Positions 1-7,749 of a DNA stretch of 64,000 bases are shown here, piece after piece. Every line of letters starts with the position of its first letter. Positions within the stretch are counted from its first letter, which is position 1. The DNA is from Sva-07 sp963829585 (lineage in GTDB: Bacteria > Actinomycetota > Acidimicrobiia > Acidimicrobiales > Ilumatobacteraceae): assembly GCA_963829585.1 (NCBI GenBank), contig CAWHJD010000024.1:62001-126000 (forward strand). The letters run 5' to 3'. The position numbers and the translations under genes are program-made. The notes under the pieces are model-generated. The model was not told the DNA's origin. It worked only from the letters and a program-made list of their open reading frames with translations, and did no database searches.

Positions 1-290
1 AGCGCAGCCACGGTGGGATCGTCGCCGCACTGTTCGACGACGTCTTCGGGTTCGTGCTGCACATCGAGACCCGGACCGCGTTCACCGGTGAGCTGTCGGT
101 GCGGTACGAGGCGGGGGTTCCGATCGGTGAGCCGCTGAGCTGTCGGGTACGCCTCGATCGGCGCGAGGGACGCAAGCTGTACATGACCGGCGAGTTGACG
201 CTCGAGGCCACCGGGCAGGTGCTGGCGCGGTCGGCGGCCACGTTCATCGCCATCGACCCGAGCCGGTTCGCCCCGCAACCGTCCTCGTGA
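1..290 (+). CDS. PaaI-type hotdog thioesterase, 3' end only
   Basis: The reading frame is already open at base 3 and ends in TGA at 288-290, so the start lies outside the window; 95 residues are visible. The first visible residues contain HGGIVAALFDD, which matches the 'HGG...a.fD' helix-start signature of hotdog-fold acyl-CoA thioesterases (PaaI/YbgC-like 4HBT family). In those enzymes the Asp/Glu on the central helix helps hydrolyse the thioester. The rest (LSVRYEAGVPIG, then TGELTLEATGQVLARS) fits the beta-sheet strands of the fold. The substrate cannot be told from the sequence. GTG at 54 is an internal codon, not the start. Confidence 0.75.
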   Translation, partial: RSHGGIVAALFDDVFGFVLHIETRTAFTGELSVRYEAGVPIGEPLSCRVRLDRREGRKLYMTGELTLEATGQVLARSAATFIAIDPSRFAPQPSS

Positions 291-311
291 CGCCGCCGCG
301 ATCGGCCTCGG

Positions 312-1205
312 TCAGGGCCGCGCGTGGTCGTGATGGTGGTGCGGAACGACGATCGTCGGGATCGTCGGATGGTGGACGAGCGCCGCGGCAACCGATCCGA
401 GCAGCATCCGATCCAGGGCCCCGTGGCCACGCGAACCCACCACGAGCAGGTCGGCGTCGAGGCTGGCCGTTCGGAGTTCCGCCCGCGTGTCGCCGGGCAC
501 GACGAGCAGCTCCACCGGGGGATGCGCCCGGAGGTGGCTCAGCACGTCCGACACACCCTCTTCGAGCTCCTCGCGGGCTCTGACCTCCGAGACCCCGGGC
601 GACGGCGCCAGGGGTTCGCCGATGACCACGTCGCTCGTGAACACCCGCACGGCGACCACCTTGGCCGACGGGCGCAGGTGCGTGAGCGTCCAGCGCAGCG
701 CGGCTCTCGAGTGGGGTGATCCGTCGAAGCCGACGACGACGTCGAGATGATCGTGGACCGGTGGGATCTCCGGCGGGATCAACGCGACGGGCACCGTGGA
801 ATGTCGTGCGCAGTAGGCGCCGACGGATCCGATCGAGAGGTCGGCACGGGAACTCCATCCCCGTGTCCCGACCACCAGCAGCTCCGATCCCGCGGCCGCT
901 TCGACGAGGCCGGCACCGGGCCGATCCTCGATCACCACGCCGTCATCGGCCAGCAACGGGGCGTGCTCCACCAGGAAGGCCCGAAGGCGAAGGATCGCGT
1001 CGGCGCGATATGGCCCTTCGCTGCCGTCCGACTCTTCGATCGCACCGAACCCGTACGCGTACAGACCGCTGGCGAACGCCATCACCGGCTCGACGACGCC
1101 GAGCCGGTCGGCGTGTTCCATCGCCCACTGCAACGCGACCGCCGAACCGGCGGAGCCGTCGATGCCCACGACCACTGTGCGATCTCGCTCCGATGACTCG
1201 TTCAC
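312..1205 (-). CDS. Tandem-domain universal stress protein
   Basis: A 297-residue protein with two UspA domains, about residues 9-150 and 153-290. Each begins with a beta-strand and DGS-type turn (VVVGIDGS; VVVGFDGS) and each carries the nucleotide-binding motif G-x2-G-x9-G-S (GTRGW...GS and GSRGH...GS), so both domains look able to bind ATP. The C-terminus is a His-rich tail. Proteins of this type are cytoplasmic and accumulate in stress, hypoxia or stasis. It is transcribed divergently from a second Usp gene, with about 110 bases between the starts, which suggests shared control. ATG at 1205 is the natural start. Confidence 0.9.
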   Translation of the reverse strand: MNESSERDRTVVVGIDGSAGSAVALQWAMEHADRLGVVEPVMAFASGLYAYGFGAIEESDGSEGPYRADAILRLRAFLVEHAPLLADDGVVIEDRPGAGLVEAAAGSELLVVGTRGWSSRADLSIGSVGAYCARHSTVPVALIPPEIPPVHDHLDVVVGFDGSPHSRAALRWTLTHLRPSAKVVAVRVFTSDVVIGEPLAPSPGVSEVRAREELEEGVSDVLSHLRAHPPVELLVVPGDTRAELRTASLDADLLVVGSRGHGALDRMLLGSVAAALVHHPTIPTIVVPHHHHDHARP

Positions 1206-1237
1206 GATTCCACCCTGACGGATGACGACACGGTTGT

Positions 1238-1257
1238 TCAGGGAACTACGTCACTGA
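1238..1257. promoter_or_regulatory. Imperfect dyad between two divergent Usp genes
   Basis: TCAGGGA (1238-1244) and TCACTGA (1251-1257) form a near-palindrome, 6 of 7 positions paired, around a 6-base spacer, in the short region shared by two divergent universal stress genes. It is the right place for a binding site of a common regulator. It does not clearly match the DosR/DevR dormancy box I know, so the regulator is unknown. Weak evidence. Confidence 0.25.
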
Positions 1258-1317
1258 TCGGATCGCGCGGGCCCTTGGCCTCTGGCCCATCCGCACGACG
1301 GGCGCGACCATCGATTC

Positions 1318-2202
1318 ATGACCGCCACGAGCGTTCCCGACCCGGTACTCCACCAACGTCTGGTGGTCGGTTACGACGGCTCCGAATCCTCCCTGAGCGC
1401 GATGGAGTGGGCCGCCTCGGAAGCCGAGCTGAGAGGCGCATCAGTCCACGTCGTTTCGTCGTACTTCGTCCAGCCCATCGCCGACTTCGGCTATGGCGCG
1501 AGCGGGACGGCGGTCGACATGACGGAAAGTGCCGAGTTCTGCCTGAACCGCGTCCAGACCGCCGCGGCGAAGGTGTTCGAGGGTCATCCCGGCGTCGAGT
1601 ACGACGTCGACGCCGTGCGCCAGAGCCCCGCTGCGGCGTTGCTCGCGCAGGCCAAGTCGGCCGATCTCGTCGCCGTCGGGAGTTCCGGTGTCGGGGCGTT
1701 CACACGATTTCTGCTCGGCTCGGTCACCGGTTCGCTCCTCGCGTCGAGTCCGTGCCCGGTGGTCGTCGTGCCCGCGGATCGGCACGCGTCGACCTCACGG
1801 ATCGTCGTGGGCACCGATGGTTCGGAGCACGCCGACCACGCCGTGCGTTGGGCGGCCGACGAGGCCGACCGCCGAGGATGTGAGCTCGTCGTCGTCCACG
1901 TGTGGAAGTACGGCTTCCACCTGACCACGACCGGCGTCGATCGGGCCGACGACTTCACCCCGGTCGATGCGGAGCTGATCCTCGACAGGGCGGTCGAAGC
2001 GGCCCGCTCGGTGTGTGCGGTCGACGTGCGCGGTGAGCTCGTCGAGGGCAGCGAGGCCGACGTGCTCCTCGAGTTGTCGGAGACGGCCGATCTGCTCGTA
2101 CTCGGCGCCAGGGGTCGAGGCGGTTTCCGGGCGATGCTCTTCGGGTCGATCGCCAGTGCGGCGGCCACTCACAGCAGATGTCCGGCGGTGATCGTTCGGT
2201 GA
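1318..2202 (+). CDS. Tandem-domain universal stress protein
   Basis: A 294-residue protein with two UspA domains (about 14-155 and 160-293). Both carry the ATP-binding pattern G-x2-G-x9-G-S (GSSGVGAFTRFLLGS and GARGRGGFRAMLFGS) and the N-terminal DGS turn (VVGYDGS, VVGTDGS). It is a paralogue of the divergent gene just upstream. A CBS-pair protein follows 46 bases downstream on the same strand, so the two are probably co-transcribed. Usp and CBS proteins both bind adenine nucleotides, so the group may sense energy state; that last step is inference. Confidence 0.9.
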   Translation: MTATSVPDPVLHQRLVVGYDGSESSLSAMEWAASEAELRGASVHVVSSYFVQPIADFGYGASGTAVDMTESAEFCLNRVQTAAAKVFEGHPGVEYDVDAVRQSPAAALLAQAKSADLVAVGSSGVGAFTRFLLGSVTGSLLASSPCPVVVVPADRHASTSRIVVGTDGSEHADHAVRWAADEADRRGCELVVVHVWKYGFHLTTTGVDRADDFTPVDAELILDRAVEAARSVCAVDVRGELVEGSEADVLLELSETADLLVLGARGRGGFRAMLFGSIASAAATHSRCPAVIVR

Positions 2203-2248
2203 GGATCGACGTCGACGGGTTCGACGTCCGACATGTGAGGAAGGGACA

Positions 2249-2686
2249 ATGAGGCAGATGCCCGAGATGGAGGAGAGTTCGATGATGGACGGCCTACCGA
2301 CCGGTGGCGGCGAACAGCAGGTCGAACTGTTCATGCGTGACACGGTCTCGATCATCGATCCCTCGGCATCGCTGCGAGAGGCCGCCAACCGGTTGCAGTC
2401 CGACGAGGTCGGCATCGTCGTGGTGGGAACCGTCGATGCCGTGAAGGGCGTCGTCTCCGAGCGTGACATCGTGCGATGTGTCGCACTCGGCGTGGACCTG
2501 GATGCCACGACCGTCGAAGCGGTGGAGTCGGAGAACCTGAAATGGGCCGCGCAGGGGTCGACGGTCGACACCGTGGCCGAGGAGATGATGGAGAACTACC
2601 TCCGTCACATGCTCATCGCCGACGACGCCGGACGGCTTCTCGGCGTGGTGTCGTTGCGCGACCTGATCACCGCCTATCTCCCCTGA
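2249..2686 (+). CDS. Small CBS-pair protein
   Basis: 145 residues holding a pair of CBS motifs (about 25-80 and 90-145) and nothing else. The first has the SLREAANRL...GIVVVG...VVSERDIVR pattern, the second TVAEEMMENYLRHMLIADDAGRLLGVVSLRDLI. Stand-alone CBS pairs form a Bateman module that binds AMP/ATP/NAD-type ligands and regulates partners. A strong ribosome site (GAGGAAGGGA, from 2237) precedes ATG 2249. An alternative ATG lies 11 codons later. It is the last gene of the Usp-CBS group; the following 180 bases are intergenic. Confidence 0.85.
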   Translation: MRQMPEMEESSMMDGLPTGGGEQQVELFMRDTVSIIDPSASLREAANRLQSDEVGIVVVGTVDAVKGVVSERDIVRCVALGVDLDATTVEAVESENLKWAAQGSTVDTVAEEMMENYLRHMLIADDAGRLLGVVSLRDLITAYLP

Positions 2687-2866
2687 ACCATCGGCCCAGC
2701 GAGGATCCCGATGGCCCGCGCTCAGTCCCGCCGCGCCGCCCATTGAGGCGGAACTGTCCGGAAAATTTCTCGTACATCTGTTGCGTCTATGATGTCAATG
2801 GGGTACACTTGTTTCACCGACTCCCCTCCCACTTCAGCCGCACATCGCTCAGAAGGGAGGAACACG

Positions 2867-4192
2867 ATGGACACCCCCAATGGTGTCGACGACCTCGATC
2901 TCGACGAGGAGTTGAACGTTGTCGCCGGGCATCTCAACGCCCAGCACGCCCGCCTCGTCGACTTGACCGTCGCGATGATCGCCAACCCGCGGGCGTGGCG
3001 CGGCGTCGGTGTCCACACCCCCGAGCTGTTCCTCGCCTGGCGTACCGGGCTGTCCGCGCAACGAGCCCGCCAGATCGTCACGATCGCCAACCGCGCCCAC
3101 GAACTGCCCCACTGCCTCGAGGCGTTCCGTCGCGGCGAACTGGCGGTCGACCAGATGGCCGCCATCGCCAAACGCGCACCCTGGTGGATCGACCACGAGA
3201 TCTGCGAACTGGGCCGCATGCTCACCGTCAGCCAACTCACCCGCACCCTGGCCACCTACCCCTTCCCCGACCACCCCCACCCCGACACCGACGCCACGCC
3301 CTCCGACGAACCCTCGGGCGCTCCGACGCGCCGGCGAGCAGTCCGACGGCGACGGAACCCGCCGGCATCGGCAGTGTCGGGCCGACATCCGCCGGGCCGA
3401 CACCATCCGAGCCGGCACCGAAGGACCGCATGTGGTTCGGGATCGGCGACGACGGACGCTTCCGCCTGCAGCTCGAAACCGACGCCCTCACCGGCATGAC
3501 CATCGACGACCGCACTACGCGAAGCCCGCGACCAGCTGTTCCAGGACGGCCACCCCGACGTCGAATGGACCGACGCCCTCCGCGAAGTGTGCGAACGCTC
3601 ACTCGACACGATCAGCGATCCCGCCCGACGCGACCGCTACCGCATCCACGTCCACCTCGAGGCCGACGGCCAATGCTGCGACGACCGTGGCTGGAACCTC
3701 CCCGACGCCATCCGCCAATACATCACCTGCGACGGACTGCTCACCCCGACCTTCGTCGACTGTTCGATACCCATCTCCGTCGGACGTACCAGCCGCCTCA
3801 TCCCACAACGCACCCGACGCCTCGTCATCCTGCGCGACGGCGGCTGCGCCGTCCCCGGCTGCACCCAGACCCACATCCTCGAGGTTCACCACATCATCCA
3901 CTGGGAGAACGGCGGACCCACCGACACGTGGAACCTGATCGCCCTGTGCCCGCACCACCACCGCATGCACCACAAAGGCGAACTCGGCATCAGCGGCAAC
4001 GCCGACGACGGCACCATCGCCTTCACCGACCGCAACGGCAACCCATTACGCCCCACCGGAGCCAAACCCAAGCCCCCCGGGGCACCACCACCACCGGCCC
4101 CGAGCCGCTACGCCCACCCCCTCGGCGAACGCCTGGACACCCAAGACCTCCACTTCCGAGAACCAGGCACCGGCGGGCGTTACGCCGCCTGA
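2867..4192 (+). CDS. DUF222 / HNH endonuclease domain protein (two compensating frame changes)
   Basis: The gene belongs to the actinobacterial DUF222-HNH ('13E12 repeat') family. ATG 2867 follows a clear GGAGG site. The first part (to about 3315) gives the helical DUF222 domain. The middle (about 3315-3510) is readable only in the +2-shifted frame (DRMWFGIGDDGRFRLQLETD). From about 3512 the original frame resumes (ALREARDQLFQDG) and carries the HNH nuclease near the end: HHIIHWENGGPTD...NLIALCPHHHRMHH, preceded by the CAVPGC zinc-type cysteines. The two shifts cancel, so total length (about 441 aa) is normal for the family. This suggests sequence errors rather than decay. The function is unclear; such genes are multicopy in actinomycetes and may be selfish or repair-related. 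Confidence 0.8.
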
Positions 4193-4259
4193 ACCCGGCC
4201 GCCCACCAGGTGCCCGACGGGCCATCGAGATTCGGACCGCTCGGACCGAGCAGCGGGGA

Positions 4260-5072
4260 CTACTGGTCCGCAGCCACCGCAGGTTGTTCGTCGGTGGATG
4301 GCTCGGGGTCGACCGGTGTGGCCGGCCCGGCGAGGTGTTCGAGCGCCCGAAGCAGCTCGAACGGCAGCGGGAAGATGATGGTCGAGTTGCGCTCGGCGGC
4401 GATCTCGCTCAACGTCGAGAGTGTGCGCAGCTGCAGCGCGATGGGGTGGCGCTCCATCTCCCCGGCGGCGCTGGCGAGGGTCTCGGCCGCCTCGAACTCG
4501 CCCTGGGCGTGGATCTTCTTCGCCCGCCGCTCCCGCTCCGACTCCGCCTCACGGGCCATGACCCGCTTCATCTGCTCGGGAAGCTCGACGTCCTTGATCT
4601 CCACCATGGTGACCTCGACGCCCCACGGCTCGGTGGCCGAGTCGATGAGGGTGCGCAACCGGCCGCCGATGGTCTCGCGCTCACGCAGCAGCGAGTCGAG
4701 GTCCACCTGACGCAAGACGGTGAGAAGAGTGACCTGGCTCACCTGGGCGGTGGCGAACTGGTAGTCCTGCACGGTCATGACCGCCCGGACCGGGTCGCGC
4801 ACCACGTAGTACGTCACACCGTTGACTCGTACGGTCACGTTGTCCTTGGTCACGAGCTCCTGCACCGGGATCTCGAGGGCGACCGTTCGCAGGCTCACCC
4901 GGACGATCCGGTCGATCACCGGGATCACGAGGATCAGCCCGGGACCCTTCGCACCCTTGAGATGACCCAGGCGGAAGAACACCGCCCGCTCGTACTCGGT
5001 GATCACCTTGAGCGAGCTGGCCACGAGCAGCAGCAGGAGCGCCAGCACGCCGGCCACGATCCACCATGCCAT
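4260..5072 (-). CDS. Slipin/stomatin-like SPFH (band 7) membrane protein
   Basis: 270 residues. An N-terminal membrane segment (about 3-24, VAGVLALLLLLVASSL) is followed by an SPFH/band 7 domain from about 25 to 190 (EYERAVFFRLGHLKGAKGPGL, then VTVRVNGVTYYVVRDPV), and a charged coiled stretch (MAREAESERERRAKKIHAQGE) typical of oligomerising slipins. The C-terminus is Pro/Glu-rich and disordered. Stomatin-like proteins organise membrane microdomains and often pair with an NfeD protease partner, which is not adjacent here. It is convergent with the HNH gene and transcribed toward it. Confidence 0.9.
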   Translation of the reverse strand: MAWWIVAGVLALLLLLVASSLKVITEYERAVFFRLGHLKGAKGPGLILVIPVIDRIVRVSLRTVALEIPVQELVTKDNVTVRVNGVTYYVVRDPVRAVMTVQDYQFATAQVSQVTLLTVLRQVDLDSLLRERETIGGRLRTLIDSATEPWGVEVTMVEIKDVELPEQMKRVMAREAESERERRAKKIHAQGEFEAAETLASAAGEMERHPIALQLRTLSTLSEIAAERNSTIIFPLPFELLRALEHLAGPATPVDPEPSTDEQPAVAADQ

Positions 5073-5146
5073 GGGTGCACCTCCATTCGTCCAGGTTCAG
5101 CGTATGGCCCCGCTCGCCGGCGGGGAAAGGGTCCTTCGCCCCCGCG

Positions 5147-6643
5147 TCAGGACCCGGGGATCTTCATCAGCACGAGCTGGCCGGCCTCGCGCTTGATCAG
5201 AATCGGCGGACTGCTGGTGGTGTCCTCTGCGACGTTGCTGCCGTGCGCTTGCACGGTGAGCAGCCAGGTGCCGCCACCGAACCACGCCGACGCATCGACG
5301 ATGCCCGACGACTCACTCCTCGGGTCGGCCACTGTCGCAACGACCCGCCACGATCCGTCGGCGAAACGGTACTGATACACCTGCGCGCCGAATGTGTCCT
5401 CCTGGACCATCAGGCTCTTGGTGCTCGTGTCCAGGTTGTCGGGCGACGTGAACGGGACGTACACGTCGGTACCGACCGCGTCGCCGTCGGCGAAGATCGA
5501 GAGGCTGTCGACGATCGTCGGGTCGTCGGCGTTCAGCACCATCTTGAAGACCCGACCGTTGTCCGCAAGTCCGATCGTGCCGCTCGACCCGCGCTTCATG
5601 CGACCCGTCGACGGGTCGGGCACGATCCGATCCGAACCGGTGTCGGCGATGTAGACGGTACGCGGATCGTTCTTGTCGTAGGTGAGGTCCTCGAGCCGGA
5701 TCGCCTGGAACACGTTGTTGGCGTTCGACCAGTTCTCGAGTGCGGTCTGGTCGCCGAGGGCGATGTCGCGTGGGACGGGGATGAACTCGCCCTGGAGCGA
5801 CTGACCGACACCGACGTCGAGATAATCGTTGGCGCCGTTGAACGGGTTGCTCGGATCGCCGAGCGGTGTGCCGTCGACGCCCGTGACACGGAACGCGTAG
5901 AGCGATCCCTCGTCGGCGAAGAGCGCGTCCTGGTCGTCGGCGCGATACATGTACAGCTGCGAACTCGGGGCGCTGAAGGTGTCGTCGGTGGTCAGCATCG
6001 ACAAGCCCTCCCATCCGCCCGGGATCACCACCGTGTTCTCGTGGTTGAGCCGGCCGAGGCCGGGCACCGCCGTGTACTCGCCGGTCTCGGTGTCGAGCAC
6101 GACCGCGAAGCCACGCTGCACGCCGTCGACGACATCGTTGGTCTCCTCGCCGGTGAAGAACACGTGGCTGTCGAGGCCCTGGCCCGGGCCGGCCATGTTC
6201 GCCGAACAGAAGCGAAGGAACCCTTCGCTCGCCGGCAGCGCCACCGACGCATCGAGCACCGACCCTTGCCGTGCACCGGCCCTGGTCTCGAGCGTCAGCT
6301 CGGACACCGACGCGTCCTCGAAATCGCGAGCGCCACGGAACGGCACCGTCGACTGCTCGTGGGCGACGTAGACGTCGACCGTCTGCCTCGCCGCTCCGGG
6401 TCGGATGCCGACCCCATCGGGAATGCCTTCGAACGTGAACTCGCCGAGTTCGTCACCGCTGGAGATGAGCGGCTTGACGTACGCGCCGGACGGTAGTGCC
6501 GGATCGATGGTGATCTGCGGCGCCTCAGCGGTGATGAAGCCGCTGGTCGGTTTCGCCGACGCGGGGCCGGCGAGAGCGACCAGCGCAATTCCGGACACTG
6601 CGAGAGCGGCCGACAGCCGTCGGCATCGGGTGGGAGTGATCAT
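5147..6643 (-). CDS. Secreted DUF839 / PhoX-like phosphatase-family protein
   Basis: 498 residues from ATG 6643, chosen because AGGAGGTCC lies just upstream and because the translation then begins with a signal peptide (RRLSAALAVSGIALVALAGPASA, cleavage after ASA near residue 32). The mature part fits the DUF839/PhoX family: RFCSANMAGPGQG, GRLNHENTVVIPGGWEG, LTYDKNDPRTVYIADTG and DNLDTSTKSLMVQED, as in a beta-propeller that holds Ca/Fe ions in PhoX alkaline phosphatase. It is probably exported. Whether it is an active phosphatase is not established, since many DUF839 members lack the full metal site. The frame is also open upstream to 6898, which I regard as non-coding. Confidence 0.75.
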   Translation of the reverse strand: MITPTRCRRLSAALAVSGIALVALAGPASAKPTSGFITAEAPQITIDPALPSGAYVKPLISSGDELGEFTFEGIPDGVGIRPGAARQTVDVYVAHEQSTVPFRGARDFEDASVSELTLETRAGARQGSVLDASVALPASEGFLRFCSANMAGPGQGLDSHVFFTGEETNDVVDGVQRGFAVVLDTETGEYTAVPGLGRLNHENTVVIPGGWEGLSMLTTDDTFSAPSSQLYMYRADDQDALFADEGSLYAFRVTGVDGTPLGDPSNPFNGANDYLDVGVGQSLQGEFIPVPRDIALGDQTALENWSNANNVFQAIRLEDLTYDKNDPRTVYIADTGSDRIVPDPSTGRMKRGSSGTIGLADNGRVFKMVLNADDPTIVDSLSIFADGDAVGTDVYVPFTSPDNLDTSTKSLMVQEDTFGAQVYQYRFADGSWRVVATVADPRSESSGIVDASAWFGGGTWLLTVQAHGSNVAEDTTSSPPILIKREAGQLVLMKIPGS

Positions 6644-6726
6644 GAGTGGACCTCCTGTTCCAGGTCCCCGAGGGTCGCGACGGTAGCGCTGTCGGAGCCC
6701 GGCGTCGAGAGCCCCGCCGGGCCGGT

Positions 6727-7152
6727 TTACGGCTCGTCGAGTGCGCGAAGTTCGTCGATGCGAACCTGCTCGTCGGGGTCCAGGTCCGATTCGAGGAACG
6801 CCTGCACGCACTCGACGGCGACGTCGGGAGCCAGCCGGCGCGAGCTCAGCGCGAGCACGTTGGCGTCGTTCCAGCGCCGTGCGTTGCGCGCGATCCACGG
6901 GTCAGACGCCTGCGCCGCGCGCACGCCGCTGACCTTGTTCGCGGCGATCGCCGTGCCCGTGCCGGTCCAGCACATCACGACGCCGAAGTCGGCCTGACCG
7001 GTGGCGACCATGGTGCCGAGTCGATGTGCCATCTGCGGCCACGCGGCATCGACGTCGACCGGCACGAGGTCGTGAAGATCGGCGATGAACGCCCGCACGG
7101 CGGCCACGCACTCGTTGTCGTCGTCGGCTCCGAACACGACACGCAAGACCAC
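6727..7152 (-). CDS. RpiB/LacAB-family sugar-phosphate isomerase-like protein
   Basis: 141 residues from GTG 7152. The core resembles RpiB: VVFGADDDNE at the N-terminus (RpiB 'i.iGsDHag'), and VVMCWTGTGTAIAANKVSGVRAA, matching the RpiB/LacA segment with catalytic Cys followed by GTG-x-x-x-AANK. The central region QMAHRLGTMVATGQADFG also fits. The usual 'H' of the N-terminal DHAG turn is replaced by D, so the sugar may differ from ribose 5-phosphate. The frame stays open far upstream, but that overlaps furA. Alternative start TTG 7146. Divergent from furA-katG. Confidence 0.7.
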   Translation of the reverse strand: MVLRVVFGADDDNECVAAVRAFIADLHDLVPVDVDAAWPQMAHRLGTMVATGQADFGVVMCWTGTGTAIAANKVSGVRAAQASDPWIARNARRWNDANVLALSSRRLAPDVAVECVQAFLESDLDPDEQVRIDELRALDEP

Positions 7153-7234
7153 GGGTCGATTGTCGCGCGCTGCGCCACCTGACCGACATCGGCGGCCGCC
7201 GATTGGGCGACGGTTGGGACGACACGAAATAATC

Positions 7235-7270
7235 TGGACAAACTCCAGATCTGGAGATAGTCTGCTCTCA
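7235..7270 (+). promoter_or_regulatory. Leaderless furA promoter with embedded Fur-type palindrome
   Basis: TGGACA (7235-7240) and TAGTCT (7258-7263) have -35/-10 character with a 17-base spacer. The -10 ends 7 bases before ATG 7270, so transcription would start on the A of the start codon, and no ribosome site is visible. A perfect 14-base palindrome CTCCAGATCTGGAG (7243-7256) fills the spacer. A third copy of TCTGGA (7233-7238) pairs with TCCAGA (7244-7249). A repressor bound here would block RNA polymerase, consistent with autorepression by FurA, which is known for furA-katG in mycobacteria and streptomycetes. The site sequence itself is my prediction. Confidence 0.6.
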
Positions 7271-7749
7271 TGTCGGACGCCGCACTCCTCCTGCGCCAGC
7301 ACGGACTGCACGTGACCGCCCAGCGCCTGGCGGTGATGCGAGCGGTCGCCGAACACCCGCACGCCACCGCCGACGACCTGATCGACGACGTCCGGTCGAG
7401 TATCGGCACCGTCTCGCGCCAGGCCGTGTACGACACGCTCGCCGTGTTCGTCGACAAGCAGCTGGTCCGTCGTATCGAGCCGGCCGGCTCGGCGGCCCGT
7501 TACGAGGACCGCACCGGCGACAACCATCACCACCTCATCTGCAGGGTGTGCCGCGTGATGTTCGACGTCGACTGCGCCGTCGGGTACACGCCGTGCCTGA
7601 CTGCCGCCGACGACCACGGCTTCGAGATCGACGAGGCCGAAGTCGTCTACTGGGGCCGCTGCCCGGACTGTCGAGCTGCCGGAACCGAGCCACCCGCCAC
7701 CACCCCGCCCGCCACCACCCCATCCGAACACCCAAGGAGCACATCATGA
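7270..7749 (+). CDS. furA: Fur-family redox/metal regulator upstream of katG
   Basis: 159 residues. The N-terminal winged helix includes the recognition-helix region SIGTVSRQAVYDTLAVFVDKQLVRRI. The regulatory site motif is DNHHHLICRVCRVMFDVDC, with the HHH cluster and the first CxxC, and a second CPDC lies near residue 133, so the structural zinc site is complete. The last 25 residues are a Pro/Thr-rich tail (two PPATT repeats). Its stop overlaps the katG start (ATGA at 7746-7749), so the two are translationally coupled. By analogy with mycobacterial FurA, it likely represses its own promoter and katG until oxidised by peroxide. Confidence 0.92.
   Translation: MSDAALLLRQHGLHVTAQRLAVMRAVAEHPHATADDLIDDVRSSIGTVSRQAVYDTLAVFVDKQLVRRIEPAGSAARYEDRTGDNHHHLICRVCRVMFDVDCAVGYTPCLTAADDHGFEIDEAEVVYWGRCPDCRAAGTEPPATTPPATTPSEHPRSTS

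Noticed and set aside
5147..6898. A longer, 583-residue form of the PhoX-like protein.
   Set aside because: The extra 85 residues are Arg-rich non-coding text without a ribosome site; the signal peptide begins at 6643.
6727..7731. A 334-residue form of the RpiB-like protein.
   Set aside because: The upstream 190 residues overlap furA on the other strand and have no family content.
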